This document shows, piece after piece, positions 1 to 7,471 of a stretch of DNA of 64,000 nt. Source of the DNA: SHZI01 sp031409515 (GTDB lineage: Bacteria; Pseudomonadota; Gammaproteobacteria; Steroidobacterales; GCA-2729495); assembly GCA_031409515.1 (NCBI GenBank), contig JANNXJ010000029.1, positions 1 to 64,000 of the forward strand. The letters run 5' to 3'. The translations under genes and the position numbers were made by a program. Each line of letters starts with the position of its first letter. The first letter of the stretch is position 1. The notes beneath the pieces were generated by a model. That model was not told the DNA's origin. It ran no database searches and saw only the letters and a program-made list of their open reading frames with translations.

Positions 1-90
1 GGGGTGTTGTTGGCCTTGGGGGTGCGCTGCTGGCGGCGGGGGCCGAGCACCCCCGGGGGGGTTTTTCGGGGGGCGTTTTGGGCGCGCATT

Positions 91-108
91 CCGGGGCTAT
101 CGCCCCGG
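91..108. terminator. Short GC hairpin downstream of the copper-chaperone gene
   Basis: Perfect 7-bp arms (CCGGGGC and GCCCCGG) flank a 4-nt loop about 40 nt beyond the stop of the minus-strand HMA gene. There is no T-run on the exit side, so a terminator role is only a guess. The surrounding 146 bases are rich in long G runs and hold no recognisable gene. Confidence 0.25.
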
Positions 109-146
109 TCCCCCCAAACCGCCGCTCCAACACGGCGCTCCTGCAG

Positions 147-353
147 CTAAGCCGCGACCTGAAACCCGGCGGCCGTGATGGCCTTGGCCAGTGCCGCCTG
201 CTCGATCTGGGCGGGATCGAACTCCACGGCCACGGTGCCGCTGGCCCGGTCCGCCTTTGCCGCCGTCACGCCCTTGTGGCTCGTCAGTGCGTTCTGCACG
301 CTGCGCTCGCAGCCGCCGCAGGTCATGCCCTGCACCTTGAATTCGGTTTTCAT
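147..353 (-). CDS. Heavy-metal-associated (HMA) domain protein, CopZ-like copper chaperone
   Basis: A 68-residue single-domain HMA protein that should bind Cu(I) in the cytoplasm and hand it to the CopA ATPase encoded immediately upstream. The metal-binding motif GMTCGGC lies near residues 10-16, and the whole protein fits the ferredoxin-like HMA fold, which is the usual length for CopZ. I start at the ATG at 351-353 because GGAGG lies ten bases before it; an ORF eight codons longer exists but has no ribosome site. It follows copA on the same strand with a 34-nt gap, so the two are probably co-transcribed. The copper assignment rests on that neighbour; other soft metals are possible. Confidence 0.85.
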   Translation of the reverse strand: MKTEFKVQGMTCGGCERSVQNALTSHKGVTAAKADRASGTVAVEFDPAQIEQAALAKAITAAGFQVAA

Positions 354-387
354 CAGATTGCGTCCTCCGGTCATCATGGTTGTTTGT

Positions 388-2850
388 CTACTTTCTCGGG
401 CGCCAGCGGCGCAACAATAATGAGTTAGTCACCACGCTCACGCTGCTCATCGCCATGGCCGCCCCGGCGAGGGCCGGGCTCAGGTAGCCGAAGGCGGCCA
501 GTGGAATGCCAATGACATTGTAAATGAAGGCCCAGAACAGGTTCTGCTTGATCTTGCGGAACGTGGCCCGGCTGGCGTCGATGGCGCCCGCAACCAGGCG
601 GGGGTCCGGGCGCATCAGGGTGATGCCCGCCGTTTCCATCGCGATGTCCGTGCCGGTGCCCATGGCGATACCCACGTCGGCCGCGGCCAGGGCCGGGGCG
701 TCGTTGATGCCGTCCCCCAGCATGCCCACCACCCGGCCGGCCGAGCGCAGTGCCTGAATGGCCTCTGCCTTGCCCTCGGGCCGGACCGCACCCCGGGCCT
801 CGTCCACGCCGGCTTCCCGGCCGACGGCGGCGGCCACCAGTTCCGCATCGCCGGACAGCATGATCGTCCGCACGCCCATCCTCTTCAGTTCTGCCACGGC
901 CTGCAGTGCTTCCGGCCTCAGCGGGTCGGCGATGGCCAGCACGCCCAGCACGCCGTCCCGGTCGGCCACGAAAACTGCCGTGCGGCCCTGTCGTTCCCAG
1001 TCGAGGACGCGGGTCGCGGCGTCGCCGATGGTGATGCTCTGTTCGTCCAGCAGTCGGGTGTTGCCAATGAAGATCTCCCGGCCGGCCACCACCCCACTGA
1101 CGCCCCTGCCCGTGTGACTGCGGAAGTCCGTGACGGCCGAGCGCCCCAGCTGGCGTTGTTCGGCCGCGGCGAGGATGGCCCGGGCCAGCGGGTGTTCACT
1201 GCCGTGCTGGACGGAGGCTGCCACCTGCAGCAGCTGGTCCTCGTCACCCCGCAGGGTGGCGGCGCCGACGAGCGTCGCGCGACCGGCGGTGAGAGTCCCC
1301 GTCTTGTCGAAGACGATGGTGTCGAGCCGGTGGGCCCGCTCCAGCGATTCCACATCCTTGATCAGGATCCCCGCATGGGCCGCCGCCCCGGTGCCCGTCA
1401 TGATCGCTGTCGGGGTCGCCAGACCCAGGGCGCAGGGGCAGGCGATCACCAGCACTGCAACGGCCGAGATAAAAGCCTGCTCAAAATTGCCGGTGATGAA
1501 GAACCAGCCCAGAAAAGTGCTCACAGCCAGCACCACCACGATGGGGACGAAGACCGCGCTGATCTGGTCCACGAGGCGCTGCACGGGCGCCTTGCCGCCC
1601 TGGGCGTTCTCGACGAGCCGGATGATCCGCGCCAGGGTGGAGTCGGCCCCAACCGCCGTGGCCTGCACTTCCAGCAGGCCCGTGCCGTTGATCGCCCCCC
1701 CCGTCACCCGGCTGCCCGGTTCCTTGTCCACCGGCAGGCTCTCGCCGGTGATCAGGGACTCGTCCAGTTCGCTGCGGCCGGCCAGGACCTCGCCGTCCAC
1801 CGGGATGCGCTCGCCCGGCCGCACGATGACCAGGTCGCCGGCCCGCACGTCGTTGATGGGCAGTTCCCGCTCGCTGCCATCGGCAACCCGCACACGGGCC
1901 GTCTGGGGCCGCAGGTCCATCAGCTGGCGAATGGCGGCGGTGGTGCCGCGCTTGGCTTTCGACTCGAGAAATTTGCCGAGCAGCACCAGCGTGATGATGA
2001 TTACCGAAGCCTCGAAGTAGAGTTTGCCCATGGCGCCATCGAGGCCCAGCTCGGCCATGAGGTAGAGGCTGTAACCGTAGGCGGCGGTGGTGCCGAGAAC
2101 GACGAGCACATCCATGTTGGCCGAGCGGGCCTTCAGGGCTCGCCAGGCTGACCGGTAAAAGCGGGCGCCGATGATGAACTGCACCGGGGTGGCCAGCAGT
2201 AGTTCCACCCAGGCGGGCAGATGCCAGTGGAGCTTGAGGGACATGGCCCCCATCTGGAACAGCAGGGGGGCCGCAAAAGCCGCTGACACCAGCAGCAGCG
2301 TGAGTTCCCGGCGCAGCTGGGCCTGATCCCGCTGGCGATGTTCCTCCTCGGCCTGGGCTTGGGAGGCGGCGGGGGATTCGATCCGGGCGCCATAGCCGGC
2401 GGCGGTAACGGCGTCGACGAGATCAGAGAGCCGGGTAACGCCAGGGATGGCGCGCACGTCGGCCCGCTCGATGGCGAGATTGACGTTCGCTTCGATGACG
2501 CCCGGCACCTTGCGCAGTGCCTTCTCCACGCGGGTCGAACAGGCGCTGCAGGTCATCCCCTCAATGGGAAAGGCGAAGGTCTCGGTTGGCACCTCGAAAC
2601 CGGCTTTGCCGATGGCGTCGGCGATGGCCGGTACGGCCAGCCGGGCCGGGTCGTAGTTGATGTCGGCCCGCTCCACGGCGAAATTGACCGCGGCCGAAGC
2701 CACGCCCGGGACCAGGCCCAGCGCCTTCTCCAGCCGGGTGGCGCAGGCGCCGCAGGTCATGCCGCGGACCGGCAGAGTCACCCGGGCGAGGCTTGCGTCC
2801 CTGATCGGGCTCAGCGGCGACGCAGTGGCTTCGGCGGGGATCACACTCAT
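388..2850 (-). CDS. copA: Copper-exporting P1B-type ATPase CopA
   Basis: An 820-residue Cu(I)-translocating ATPase of the inner membrane. Two N-terminal HMA domains carry GMTCGAC (Cys33, Cys36) and GMTCSAC (Cys101, Cys104). Later come the actuator TGES, the membrane CPC triad (Cys471-Pro-Cys473) inside ACPCALG, the phosphorylation motif DKTGT with Asp515, the SEHP-type His-Pro motif and the GDGIND hinge. CPC with SEHP is the P1B-1 (copper/silver) signature. Length and domain order are normal for a two-HMA CopA. AAGGA lies just before the ATG. No CueR-type inverted repeat was recognised upstream, so how it responds to copper is not visible. Confidence 0.95.
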   Translation of the reverse strand: MSVIPAEATASPLSPIRDASLARVTLPVRGMTCGACATRLEKALGLVPGVASAAVNFAVERADINYDPARLAVPAIADAIGKAGFEVPTETFAFPIEGMTCSACSTRVEKALRKVPGVIEANVNLAIERADVRAIPGVTRLSDLVDAVTAAGYGARIESPAASQAQAEEEHRQRDQAQLRRELTLLLVSAAFAAPLLFQMGAMSLKLHWHLPAWVELLLATPVQFIIGARFYRSAWRALKARSANMDVLVVLGTTAAYGYSLYLMAELGLDGAMGKLYFEASVIIITLVLLGKFLESKAKRGTTAAIRQLMDLRPQTARVRVADGSERELPINDVRAGDLVIVRPGERIPVDGEVLAGRSELDESLITGESLPVDKEPGSRVTGGAINGTGLLEVQATAVGADSTLARIIRLVENAQGGKAPVQRLVDQISAVFVPIVVVLAVSTFLGWFFITGNFEQAFISAVAVLVIACPCALGLATPTAIMTGTGAAAHAGILIKDVESLERAHRLDTIVFDKTGTLTAGRATLVGAATLRGDEDQLLQVAASVQHGSEHPLARAILAAAEQRQLGRSAVTDFRSHTGRGVSGVVAGREIFIGNTRLLDEQSITIGDAATRVLDWERQGRTAVFVADRDGVLGVLAIADPLRPEALQAVAELKRMGVRTIMLSGDAELVAAAVGREAGVDEARGAVRPEGKAEAIQALRSAGRVVGMLGDGINDAPALAAADVGIAMGTGTDIAMETAGITLMRPDPRLVAGAIDASRATFRKIKQNLFWAFIYNVIGIPLAAFGYLSPALAGAAMAMSSVSVVTNSLLLRRWRPRK

Positions 2851-3051
2851 CGGGGATTCCTTGGGGGTCGGCCGGAATGGTACCGCTGGAGGGCGGTTTG
2901 GGCACGGGGAGCCACCTCAAGTGGCCAATATCCGGTCGGCGAGTGCGGATTTCAAGAGCGGGCCCAGGGTGCCATGGGCGGGCAAAGGTGCTTCAAGTCG
3001 CGGGATTCTCTCGTGGTCCGGACCCGCCTGACCAGCGAAAATACTGAATGC

Positions 3052-3076
3052 TGATAGTAGCAACAATGTACTAACA
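3052..3076. promoter_or_regulatory. Candidate operator of the mazEF-like pair (imperfect inverted repeat)
   Basis: TGATAGTA and TACTAACA form 8-bp arms with one mismatch around a 9-nt spacer, ending 21 nt before the antitoxin start. MazE/AbrB-type antitoxins usually autoregulate from such palindromes, so this is the natural binding site. This is inference from position and symmetry. Confidence 0.45.
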
Positions 3077-3097
3077 TAGGCAGGGGTATCTGAACGA

Positions 3098-3364
3098 GTG
3101 TTTGGTCAGTCAGTGAAAACGACGATTCGCAAGCTTGGGAACTCCCGCGGCGTGCTTATTCCAAAGCCAATCCTTGCCCAGGTCGGGCTTGAGGAGGGTG
3201 AGGCTGAAATGACGGTCGAGGGCGATGCCATCGTTCTCCGCAGGGCCAGGCAGGCCACCCGCGCCGGCTGGGCGCAGGCCTGCAAGACGCTTGGTGCGAG
3301 TGGTGGCGACGCGTTGGTGTGGCCCGAGTTTGGCAATGCGGATGACGAGCATCTCGTGTGGTAA
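3098..3364 (+). CDS. MazE-like antitoxin (AbrB/SpoVT fold)
   Basis: An 88-residue protein whose N-terminal half (KTTIRKLGNSRGVLIPKPIL) is a typical MazE/SpoVT-AbrB swapped-hairpin DNA-binding domain. The C-terminal tail, ending in WPEFGNADDEHLVW, would wrap the toxin. The start is taken as the GTG at 3098, with AGGGG ten bases upstream; a second GTG at 3113 is possible. Its stop overlaps the start of the MazF-like toxin by 7 nt, so the pair is translationally coupled with the antitoxin first, the usual order. Autoregulation is suggested by the inverted repeat just upstream. Confidence 0.85.
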   Translation: MFGQSVKTTIRKLGNSRGVLIPKPILAQVGLEEGEAEMTVEGDAIVLRRARQATRAGWAQACKTLGASGGDALVWPEFGNADDEHLVW

Positions 3365-3678
3365 GGCGCGGCGAGGTCTGGCTGGCGACCCTCGATCCCA
3401 CCCGGGGTAGCGAGATCCGCAAGACGAGGCCCTGCCTGGTCATTTCCCCGCCGGAAATGAACGCCCACCTGCGGACGGCGATCGTCGCCCCCCTGACGCG
3501 GGGTAGCGAGCCGGCCCCATTCCGCATCCCGGTGCGTTTTGCAGGGAAATCCGGTCTGATCCTGCTCGACCAGATCCGGACTCTGGATCAGGTGCGGCTC
3601 GTGCGGCGGTTGGGTGCCGTGGGCAGCCGGACGCTGGCGGCGACGCTGGGCACTTTGCAGGAGGTTTTTGCGCCTTGA
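3358..3678 (+). CDS. MazF/PemK-like endoribonuclease toxin
   Basis: A 106-residue type II toxin of the MazF/PemK family, which cleaves mRNA at short sequences. It opens with RRGEVWLATLDPTRGSEIRKTRPCLVIS, the conserved strand-loop region (GEVW, the Pro-x-x-Gly-x-E segment and the RPCLVIS strand). It ends with the LLDQIRTLDQ and GTLQEVF helices typical of the family. The start is a GTG overlapping the antitoxin stop. Length is normal and the motifs look intact, so it is probably active. A REP-type repeat follows ten bases after its stop. Confidence 0.88.
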   Translation: MVRRGEVWLATLDPTRGSEIRKTRPCLVISPPEMNAHLRTAIVAPLTRGSEPAPFRIPVRFAGKSGLILLDQIRTLDQVRLVRRLGAVGSRTLAATLGTLQEVFAP

Positions 3679-3687
3679 ACCTGGGGT

Positions 3688-3711
3688 GATCGCGCCTAAA
3701 GGCGCTCCTAC
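3688..3711. repeat. REP-type palindrome, single copy
   Basis: This 24-base element reads, on the minus strand, GTAGGAGCGCC-TTTA-GGCGCGATC. It is identical to the left arm of the inverted pair at 63806-63829. It lies in the 44-nt convergent gap between the mazF-like gene and the amidotransferase gene, where it may also act as a transcription terminator. Elements of this form are scattered extragenic palindromes in many gammaproteobacteria. Confidence 0.75.
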
Positions 3712-3722
3712 AGCGCCGGCAG

Positions 3723-4475
3723 CTACCGGGAGGGGAGCACCGTCCGCCGGTGTCGGCCCTGGAACAGGCGGAGAAAGTCACCGAAGACCGCATCCCCCAG
3801 GGCGCGGGAGCGGGGCATGAACTGCGGCGTCTCCTGCGCAATGCGGGCAGGCTCAATCACGCCCTGCAGGCCTTCGAGTTCCCGCAGGTTAACCGGTGTG
3901 CGGAGCCAGCGGTGGACCATGGGCTCGTCCACCTCCAGATGAAACTGCAGGCCATACACGTTGTGGCCAAAGCGAAAAGCCTGGTGAGCACAGTCCACTG
4001 AAGCGGCCAGGTGCACGGCCCCGTGGGGTATGGCGAATGTGTCCCCGTGCCACTGGAAGATTTTCTCGGGCCCTTCGAAATGCCGGAAGAGAGGATCCTT
4101 TTCCCCCTCCCTCGTCGGGCCGACGTCGTACCAGCCGATTTCCTTGCGGTGGTTGCCGGTGACAGGTGCGCCCAGCGCCCGGGCCAGCAACTGGGCTCCC
4201 AGGCAGATCCCGAGTACTGGCTTGCCGTCCCGGATGGCCGTCTGAATCGCTGCGACTTCCGTCGCCAGGTGCCGGTGGCGCGTGACCTGGTCGCAGTTCA
4301 TCGGGCCGCCGAGCACGATCAGGCCGTGGTAGCGCTCCAGGTCCGGCACCGCGTCCGGGTTGCGCCCGAAGTTGACATAGCGGACGCGGAAGCCCGCGTC
4401 CCGCAGCAGCGGGTCGAGGGTGCCGAGGATTTCGTGGGGAACGTGCTGGAAGACGAGGAGGCGGCGCATACCCAT
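3723..4475 (-). CDS. Class I glutamine amidotransferase-like protein (GMP-synthase-type domain)
   Basis: A 250-residue free-standing class I GATase domain. The nucleophile elbow GICLGAQ places the catalytic cysteine at residue 91. LIVLGGPMNC upstream forms the oxyanion strand, and the His of LQFHLEVDEP with the following Glu completes the triad. Such stand-alone proteins resemble the glutaminase half of GMP synthase but carry no synthetase domain, and their true substrates are mostly unknown. No neighbour suggests a partner. Two in-frame ATGs (4475 and 4469) are both possible and neither has a clear ribosome site. Confidence 0.75.
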   Translation of the reverse strand: MGMRRLLVFQHVPHEILGTLDPLLRDAGFRVRYVNFGRNPDAVPDLERYHGLIVLGGPMNCDQVTRHRHLATEVAAIQTAIRDGKPVLGICLGAQLLARALGAPVTGNHRKEIGWYDVGPTREGEKDPLFRHFEGPEKIFQWHGDTFAIPHGAVHLAASVDCAHQAFRFGHNVYGLQFHLEVDEPMVHRWLRTPVNLRELEGLQGVIEPARIAQETPQFMPRSRALGDAVFGDFLRLFQGRHRRTVLPSR

Positions 4476-4514
4476 ATTCTAGAGTCTGCGCCGCCTTACC
4501 GGCAGCTCCCGGCG

Positions 4515-5024
4515 TCACCGCATCTTGCTGAACACGTAGTCATGGGGTGCCTGGCCGGTGTGGCAGGCGAAGCAGGCCGTTGCGGCGGTCGCACCGACGA
4601 CGGGCTTCTGCCGGTCACCGGCTGCAAAGGCCTCGAAGCCCCAGCCCCCGGTGGCGGCATAACGGCGCTCGTCCTTGTACATGACCCCCAGCACCTTACG
4701 GGAACCTTCCTGAATGGCGTGGTCTGCTGCGCTCGCCTCCAGCAAGTCGAAAACGATGACGGAGCCATCAGGGAAGCGCCCCTGGGCATAGCCCGTTACG
4801 GCCAGCGGATTCGCATAGAGATGATGGATGCCGCCGAAAGCCTCGTAGAGTGGATGCCCCGACTCGATGACCATGCTCTTGACGTGCTGCCACTGGCGAT
4901 AGCCCTCCGGGAACGGGACGCCGGTTTGACCGGCTGCCGGTGTCTCGGCCAGAGCCGCCAGGGCTGAGGCACCGACTATGCTGATCGCGAGGATGCTGTT
5001 GCGAAAGGTATGCTTCACTGCCAT
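4515..5024 (-). CDS. Secreted cytochrome P460 family protein
   Basis: A 169-residue exported c-type haem protein. Residues 1-26 form a signal peptide ending ALAALAE. The family region runs through FPEGYRQWQHVKSMVIESGHP and VLGVMYKDERRYAATGGWGFEAF, and the haem motif CFACH (Cys151, Cys154, His155) sits near the C-terminus as in P460 proteins. Members oxidise hydroxylamine or detoxify nitrogen oxides in the periplasm; the activity here is inferred. It diverges from an HxlR-type regulator across a 100-nt gap that holds a palindrome, suggesting control by that regulator. Confidence 0.85.
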   Translation of the reverse strand: MAVKHTFRNSILAISIVGASALAALAETPAAGQTGVPFPEGYRQWQHVKSMVIESGHPLYEAFGGIHHLYANPLAVTGYAQGRFPDGSVIVFDLLEASAADHAIQEGSRKVLGVMYKDERRYAATGGWGFEAFAAGDRQKPVVGATAATACFACHTGQAPHDYVFSKMR

Positions 5025-5082
5025 GTCTCCTGCTGGGTGGACCCGGGACTGAAAGCTAGCAGCGGGAGCCGGTCGTTAACAG

Positions 5083-5102
5083 CAGGTACAAATTGGTACC
5101 TG
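5083..5102. promoter_or_regulatory. Palindromic operator candidate between the P460 and HxlR genes
   Basis: Perfect 7-bp arms CAGGTAC and GTACCTG flank the spacer AAATTG, about 24 nt before the regulator start and 59 nt before the P460 start. HxlR-family dimers bind short palindromes containing GTAC-like half-sites, so this is the likely shared operator. It is the only strong dyad in the gap. Confidence 0.6.
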
Positions 5103-5125
5103 TGTAACCAAAAAGGTGAGTCTTG

Positions 5126-5488
5126 GTGAAAACTGACTCTTCGGACCCTGCACCGCCGCAACCGCTGGCAGCCCGGATGGTGGAGGACGTACTGGGCTGC
5201 AAGTGGACGCTGCGCGTGATCGGGGAGATCCGCAGCGGCGTGCAGCGACCGGGAGCCCTGGAGCGACAGATTCGCGGGATAAGCACCAAGGTGCTCAATG
5301 AGCGTTTGCGCAAGCTCGTGCGCTTTGGGGTGATCGAACGCCGTGCCTATGCCGAGTTGCCACCGCGGGTCGAGTATCGGCTCACCCCCTTCGGGCGGCG
5401 CTTCGCGCGGGTCCTCGACGCCGTGGACCAGCTGGAGAGCGAGATCGCCAGGCCTCAGACCAGGCGGAAGTCATCCGCGTCCAGATAA
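5126..5488 (+). CDS. HxlR-family winged-helix transcriptional regulator
   Basis: A 120-residue MarR-like regulator with the HxlR signature: VLGCKWTLRVIGEI (helix 1), ALERQIRGISTKVLNERLRKLVRFGVIERR (recognition helix and wing) and VEYRLTPFGRRFARVLDAV. HxlR proteins respond to reactive electrophiles or metabolites. No redox cysteine other than the one in LGCKW stands out. I choose the GTG at 5126, seven bases after AAGGTGAG; a TTG three bases earlier is in frame. Its 3' end overlaps the convergent omega-amidase gene by 34 nt. The target is probably the divergent P460 gene. Confidence 0.85.
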   Translation: MKTDSSDPAPPQPLAARMVEDVLGCKWTLRVIGEIRSGVQRPGALERQIRGISTKVLNERLRKLVRFGVIERRAYAELPPRVEYRLTPFGRRFARVLDAVDQLESEIARPQTRRKSSASR

Positions 5489-6228
5489 GCAGGGAACTTC
5501 TGCCGGTAGCGGTGCAGCTCCTCCAGACTCAGAGTCACTGTCCTGTGACGCGGCTCTGCGCCTGAATCCACCAGTGTTCCGCCCAGGCAATCGTGGACGA
5601 TGCTGTCGCCGGCATAGGCGACTCCCTTGCCGTCCGTACCAACGCGATTCACCCCCGCCACATAGCACTGGTTCTCCACCGCCCGGGCGGGGAGGAGGGC
5701 CTGCCAGGCGCTGCGCCGGGCTGCCGGCCAGTTGGCTATATATATGAGCAGGTCGAAGGCGTTGGCCCCCCGGCTCCAGACGGGAAAGCGCAGGTCATAG
5801 CAGACCAGCGGGCAAACCCGCCAGCCCTTGAGTTCCACGATGAGCCGTTCCTGCCCCGGCGCAAAGTGTTCGTGCTCGTCGGCCATGCGGAATAGGTGCC
5901 GCTTGTCGTAGTGGCGAGGCTGGCCGTCCGGAGGCATCCACACGCAGCGGTTGTAGTAGCGCCCGCCGTCCTCGACGATCAGGCTGCCGCAGAGCACGGC
6001 GTTGTGTTCCCGGGCCAGGGCCGCCATCCAGGTCACGGTGGGTCCGGTCATGGTTTCGGCCTGCTCCCGGACGTCCATGGTGAAACCAGTGCTAAACATC
6101 TCCGGCAGGATGATCAGATCTGTCGGCTCTGTCAGCGCTTCGATCAACTCAGCAAAGTGCGCCCGGTTCTCCCCGGGGTTCTGCCAGGCCAGCGCCGTCT
6201 GCAGCAGCGTGATGGTCAGATCCTGCAC
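5455..6228 (-). CDS. Omega-amidase of the nitrilase superfamily, YafV-like
   Basis: A 257-residue cytoplasmic C-N hydrolase. The Glu-Lys-Cys triad is intact: Glu43 in LPEMFSTGF, Lys109 in YDKRHLF and Cys143 in LVCYDLRFP. Length and sequence fit YafV, which hydrolyses alpha-ketoglutaramate and related omega-amides. I start at the GTG at 6226-6228, giving a 13-nt overlap with the stop of the preceding aminotransferase gene; a 35-codon-longer ORF would lie fully inside that gene and lacks family similarity. With the glutamine transaminase upstream it forms a complete transaminase / omega-amidase route that drives 2-oxo acid amination, including methionine salvage. Confidence 0.88.
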   Translation of the reverse strand: MQDLTITLLQTALAWQNPGENRAHFAELIEALTEPTDLIILPEMFSTGFTMDVREQAETMTGPTVTWMAALAREHNAVLCGSLIVEDGGRYYNRCVWMPPDGQPRHYDKRHLFRMADEHEHFAPGQERLIVELKGWRVCPLVCYDLRFPVWSRGANAFDLLIYIANWPAARRSAWQALLPARAVENQCYVAGVNRVGTDGKGVAYAGDSIVHDCLGGTLVDSGAEPRHRTVTLSLEELHRYRQKFPAYLDADDFRLV

Positions 6229-7376
6229 AGGATCGACCCGGCCCGTTCCAGGGTGGTCAGGTCCTTCGCGAAGCAGAAGCGCAGGCGGGGACTGGCCATA
6301 GGCTCGGCACAGAAGACCGAGACCGGGATGCACGCCACCCCGGACTCCACCGTCAGCCGCCGGGCATAGTCCACATCGGGCTCGTCCGTGATGGCGCTGT
6401 AGTCCAGCAGCTGAAAGTAGGTGCCTGCGGTCGGGGTAAACCGGAAGCGCGAGCCCTGGAGCAGGGCGCAGAACTGGTCCCGCTTGGCCTGGTAGAAGGC
6501 CGGGAGATCCAGGTAGTGCCCGGGGTCGCTTTCCAGGAAATCCGCGAGGGCGTACTGCAGGGGCGTGACCACGCAGAACTGCACGAACTGATGGACCCGG
6601 CGAAACTCCCGCGTCAGCGCCGCCGGCGCCACGCAGTAGCCGATCTTCCAGCCGGTCGCGTGGTAGGTCTTGCCGAAGGAGGAAACCACCAGGCTGCGTT
6701 CGGCCAGTTCCGGGTAGCGCAGCAGGCTCTCGTGCCGCCGGCCGTCAAACAGGATGTGCTCGTAGACCTCGTCACCCAGCAGGAGCAGGCGCGTGCCCCG
6801 GACCAGCTCCGCGAGTGCCGCCATGTCCGCGGGTGAGAGGACCGCGCCCGTCGGATTGTGCGGGCTGTTAATAATGAGCAGCCGCGTGCGGGGCGTGATG
6901 GCCGACCGGACCCGGTCCCAGTCCACGCTGAAATCCGGTTCCCGCAGGGGAATGTGCAGGGCACGCCCACCCGCGAGTCGGATCGCCGGGTCGTAGGAAT
7001 CGTAGGCCGGGTCCAGGCACAGGACCTCGTCACCCGGTTGCACCACGGCCTCGATGGCGCAGAACAGGGCCGAGGTGGCCCCGGAGGTCACCGTGACTTC
7101 CGCGTCCGCATCGACCTGGCGGCCATACAGCGCCAGTGTTTTCCGCGCAATCTGCTCCCGCAGACCCGGCAGCCCGGCCATGGGCGCGTACTGGTTGTGC
7201 CCCGCGCCCAGGTGATGACGGACCCGGTCGAGCAGTCCCTCGGGCGCCGGAAAGTCCGGGAAGCCCTGGGAGAGGTTGATGGCGCCATGCTCCGCCGCCA
7301 GCTGGGACATGACGGTGAAGATGGTCGTGCCGACGTCGGGCAGCTTGCTGGAAATGGCGAGGGAGGGGGGCGGCAT
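6216..7376 (-). CDS. Class I/II PLP aminotransferase, YbdL/glutamine-transaminase-K type
   Basis: A 386-residue fold-type I aminotransferase. Visible landmarks are INLSQGFPDF, the NQYAPMAGLPGLR substrate segment, NSPHNPTGAV, the Asp in GDEVYEHI and the PLP lysine Lys236 in SSFGKTYHATGWKIGY. The C-terminal half closely resembles E. coli YbdL, which prefers methionine, aromatic amino acids and glutamine. It overlaps the YafV-like gene by 13 nt and diverges from fleQ. The keto-acid partner is likely 4-methylthio-2-oxobutanoate or aromatic 2-oxo acids (inference from family). Confidence 0.88.
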   Translation of the reverse strand: MPPPSLAISSKLPDVGTTIFTVMSQLAAEHGAINLSQGFPDFPAPEGLLDRVRHHLGAGHNQYAPMAGLPGLREQIARKTLALYGRQVDADAEVTVTSGATSALFCAIEAVVQPGDEVLCLDPAYDSYDPAIRLAGGRALHIPLREPDFSVDWDRVRSAITPRTRLLIINSPHNPTGAVLSPADMAALAELVRGTRLLLLGDEVYEHILFDGRRHESLLRYPELAERSLVVSSFGKTYHATGWKIGYCVAPAALTREFRRVHQFVQFCVVTPLQYALADFLESDPGHYLDLPAFYQAKRDQFCALLQGSRFRFTPTAGTYFQLLDYSAITDEPDVDYARRLTVESGVACIPVSVFCAEPMASPRLRFCFAKDLTTLERAGSILCRI

Positions 7377-7471
7377 CGATCCTGTGACGGGAAATTGGCG
7401 TTTTGTTTGACTTCAGTCGCGCTCGACGCCGATCATAGCGCCAACTCTCCCGGGGCACCTGATCCAGACGC

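Noticed and set aside
2851..3097. CueR-type operator upstream of copA
   Set aside because: Only a short CCAC-N5-GTGG dyad near 2910 was found; it does not match the known CueR spacing or sequence.
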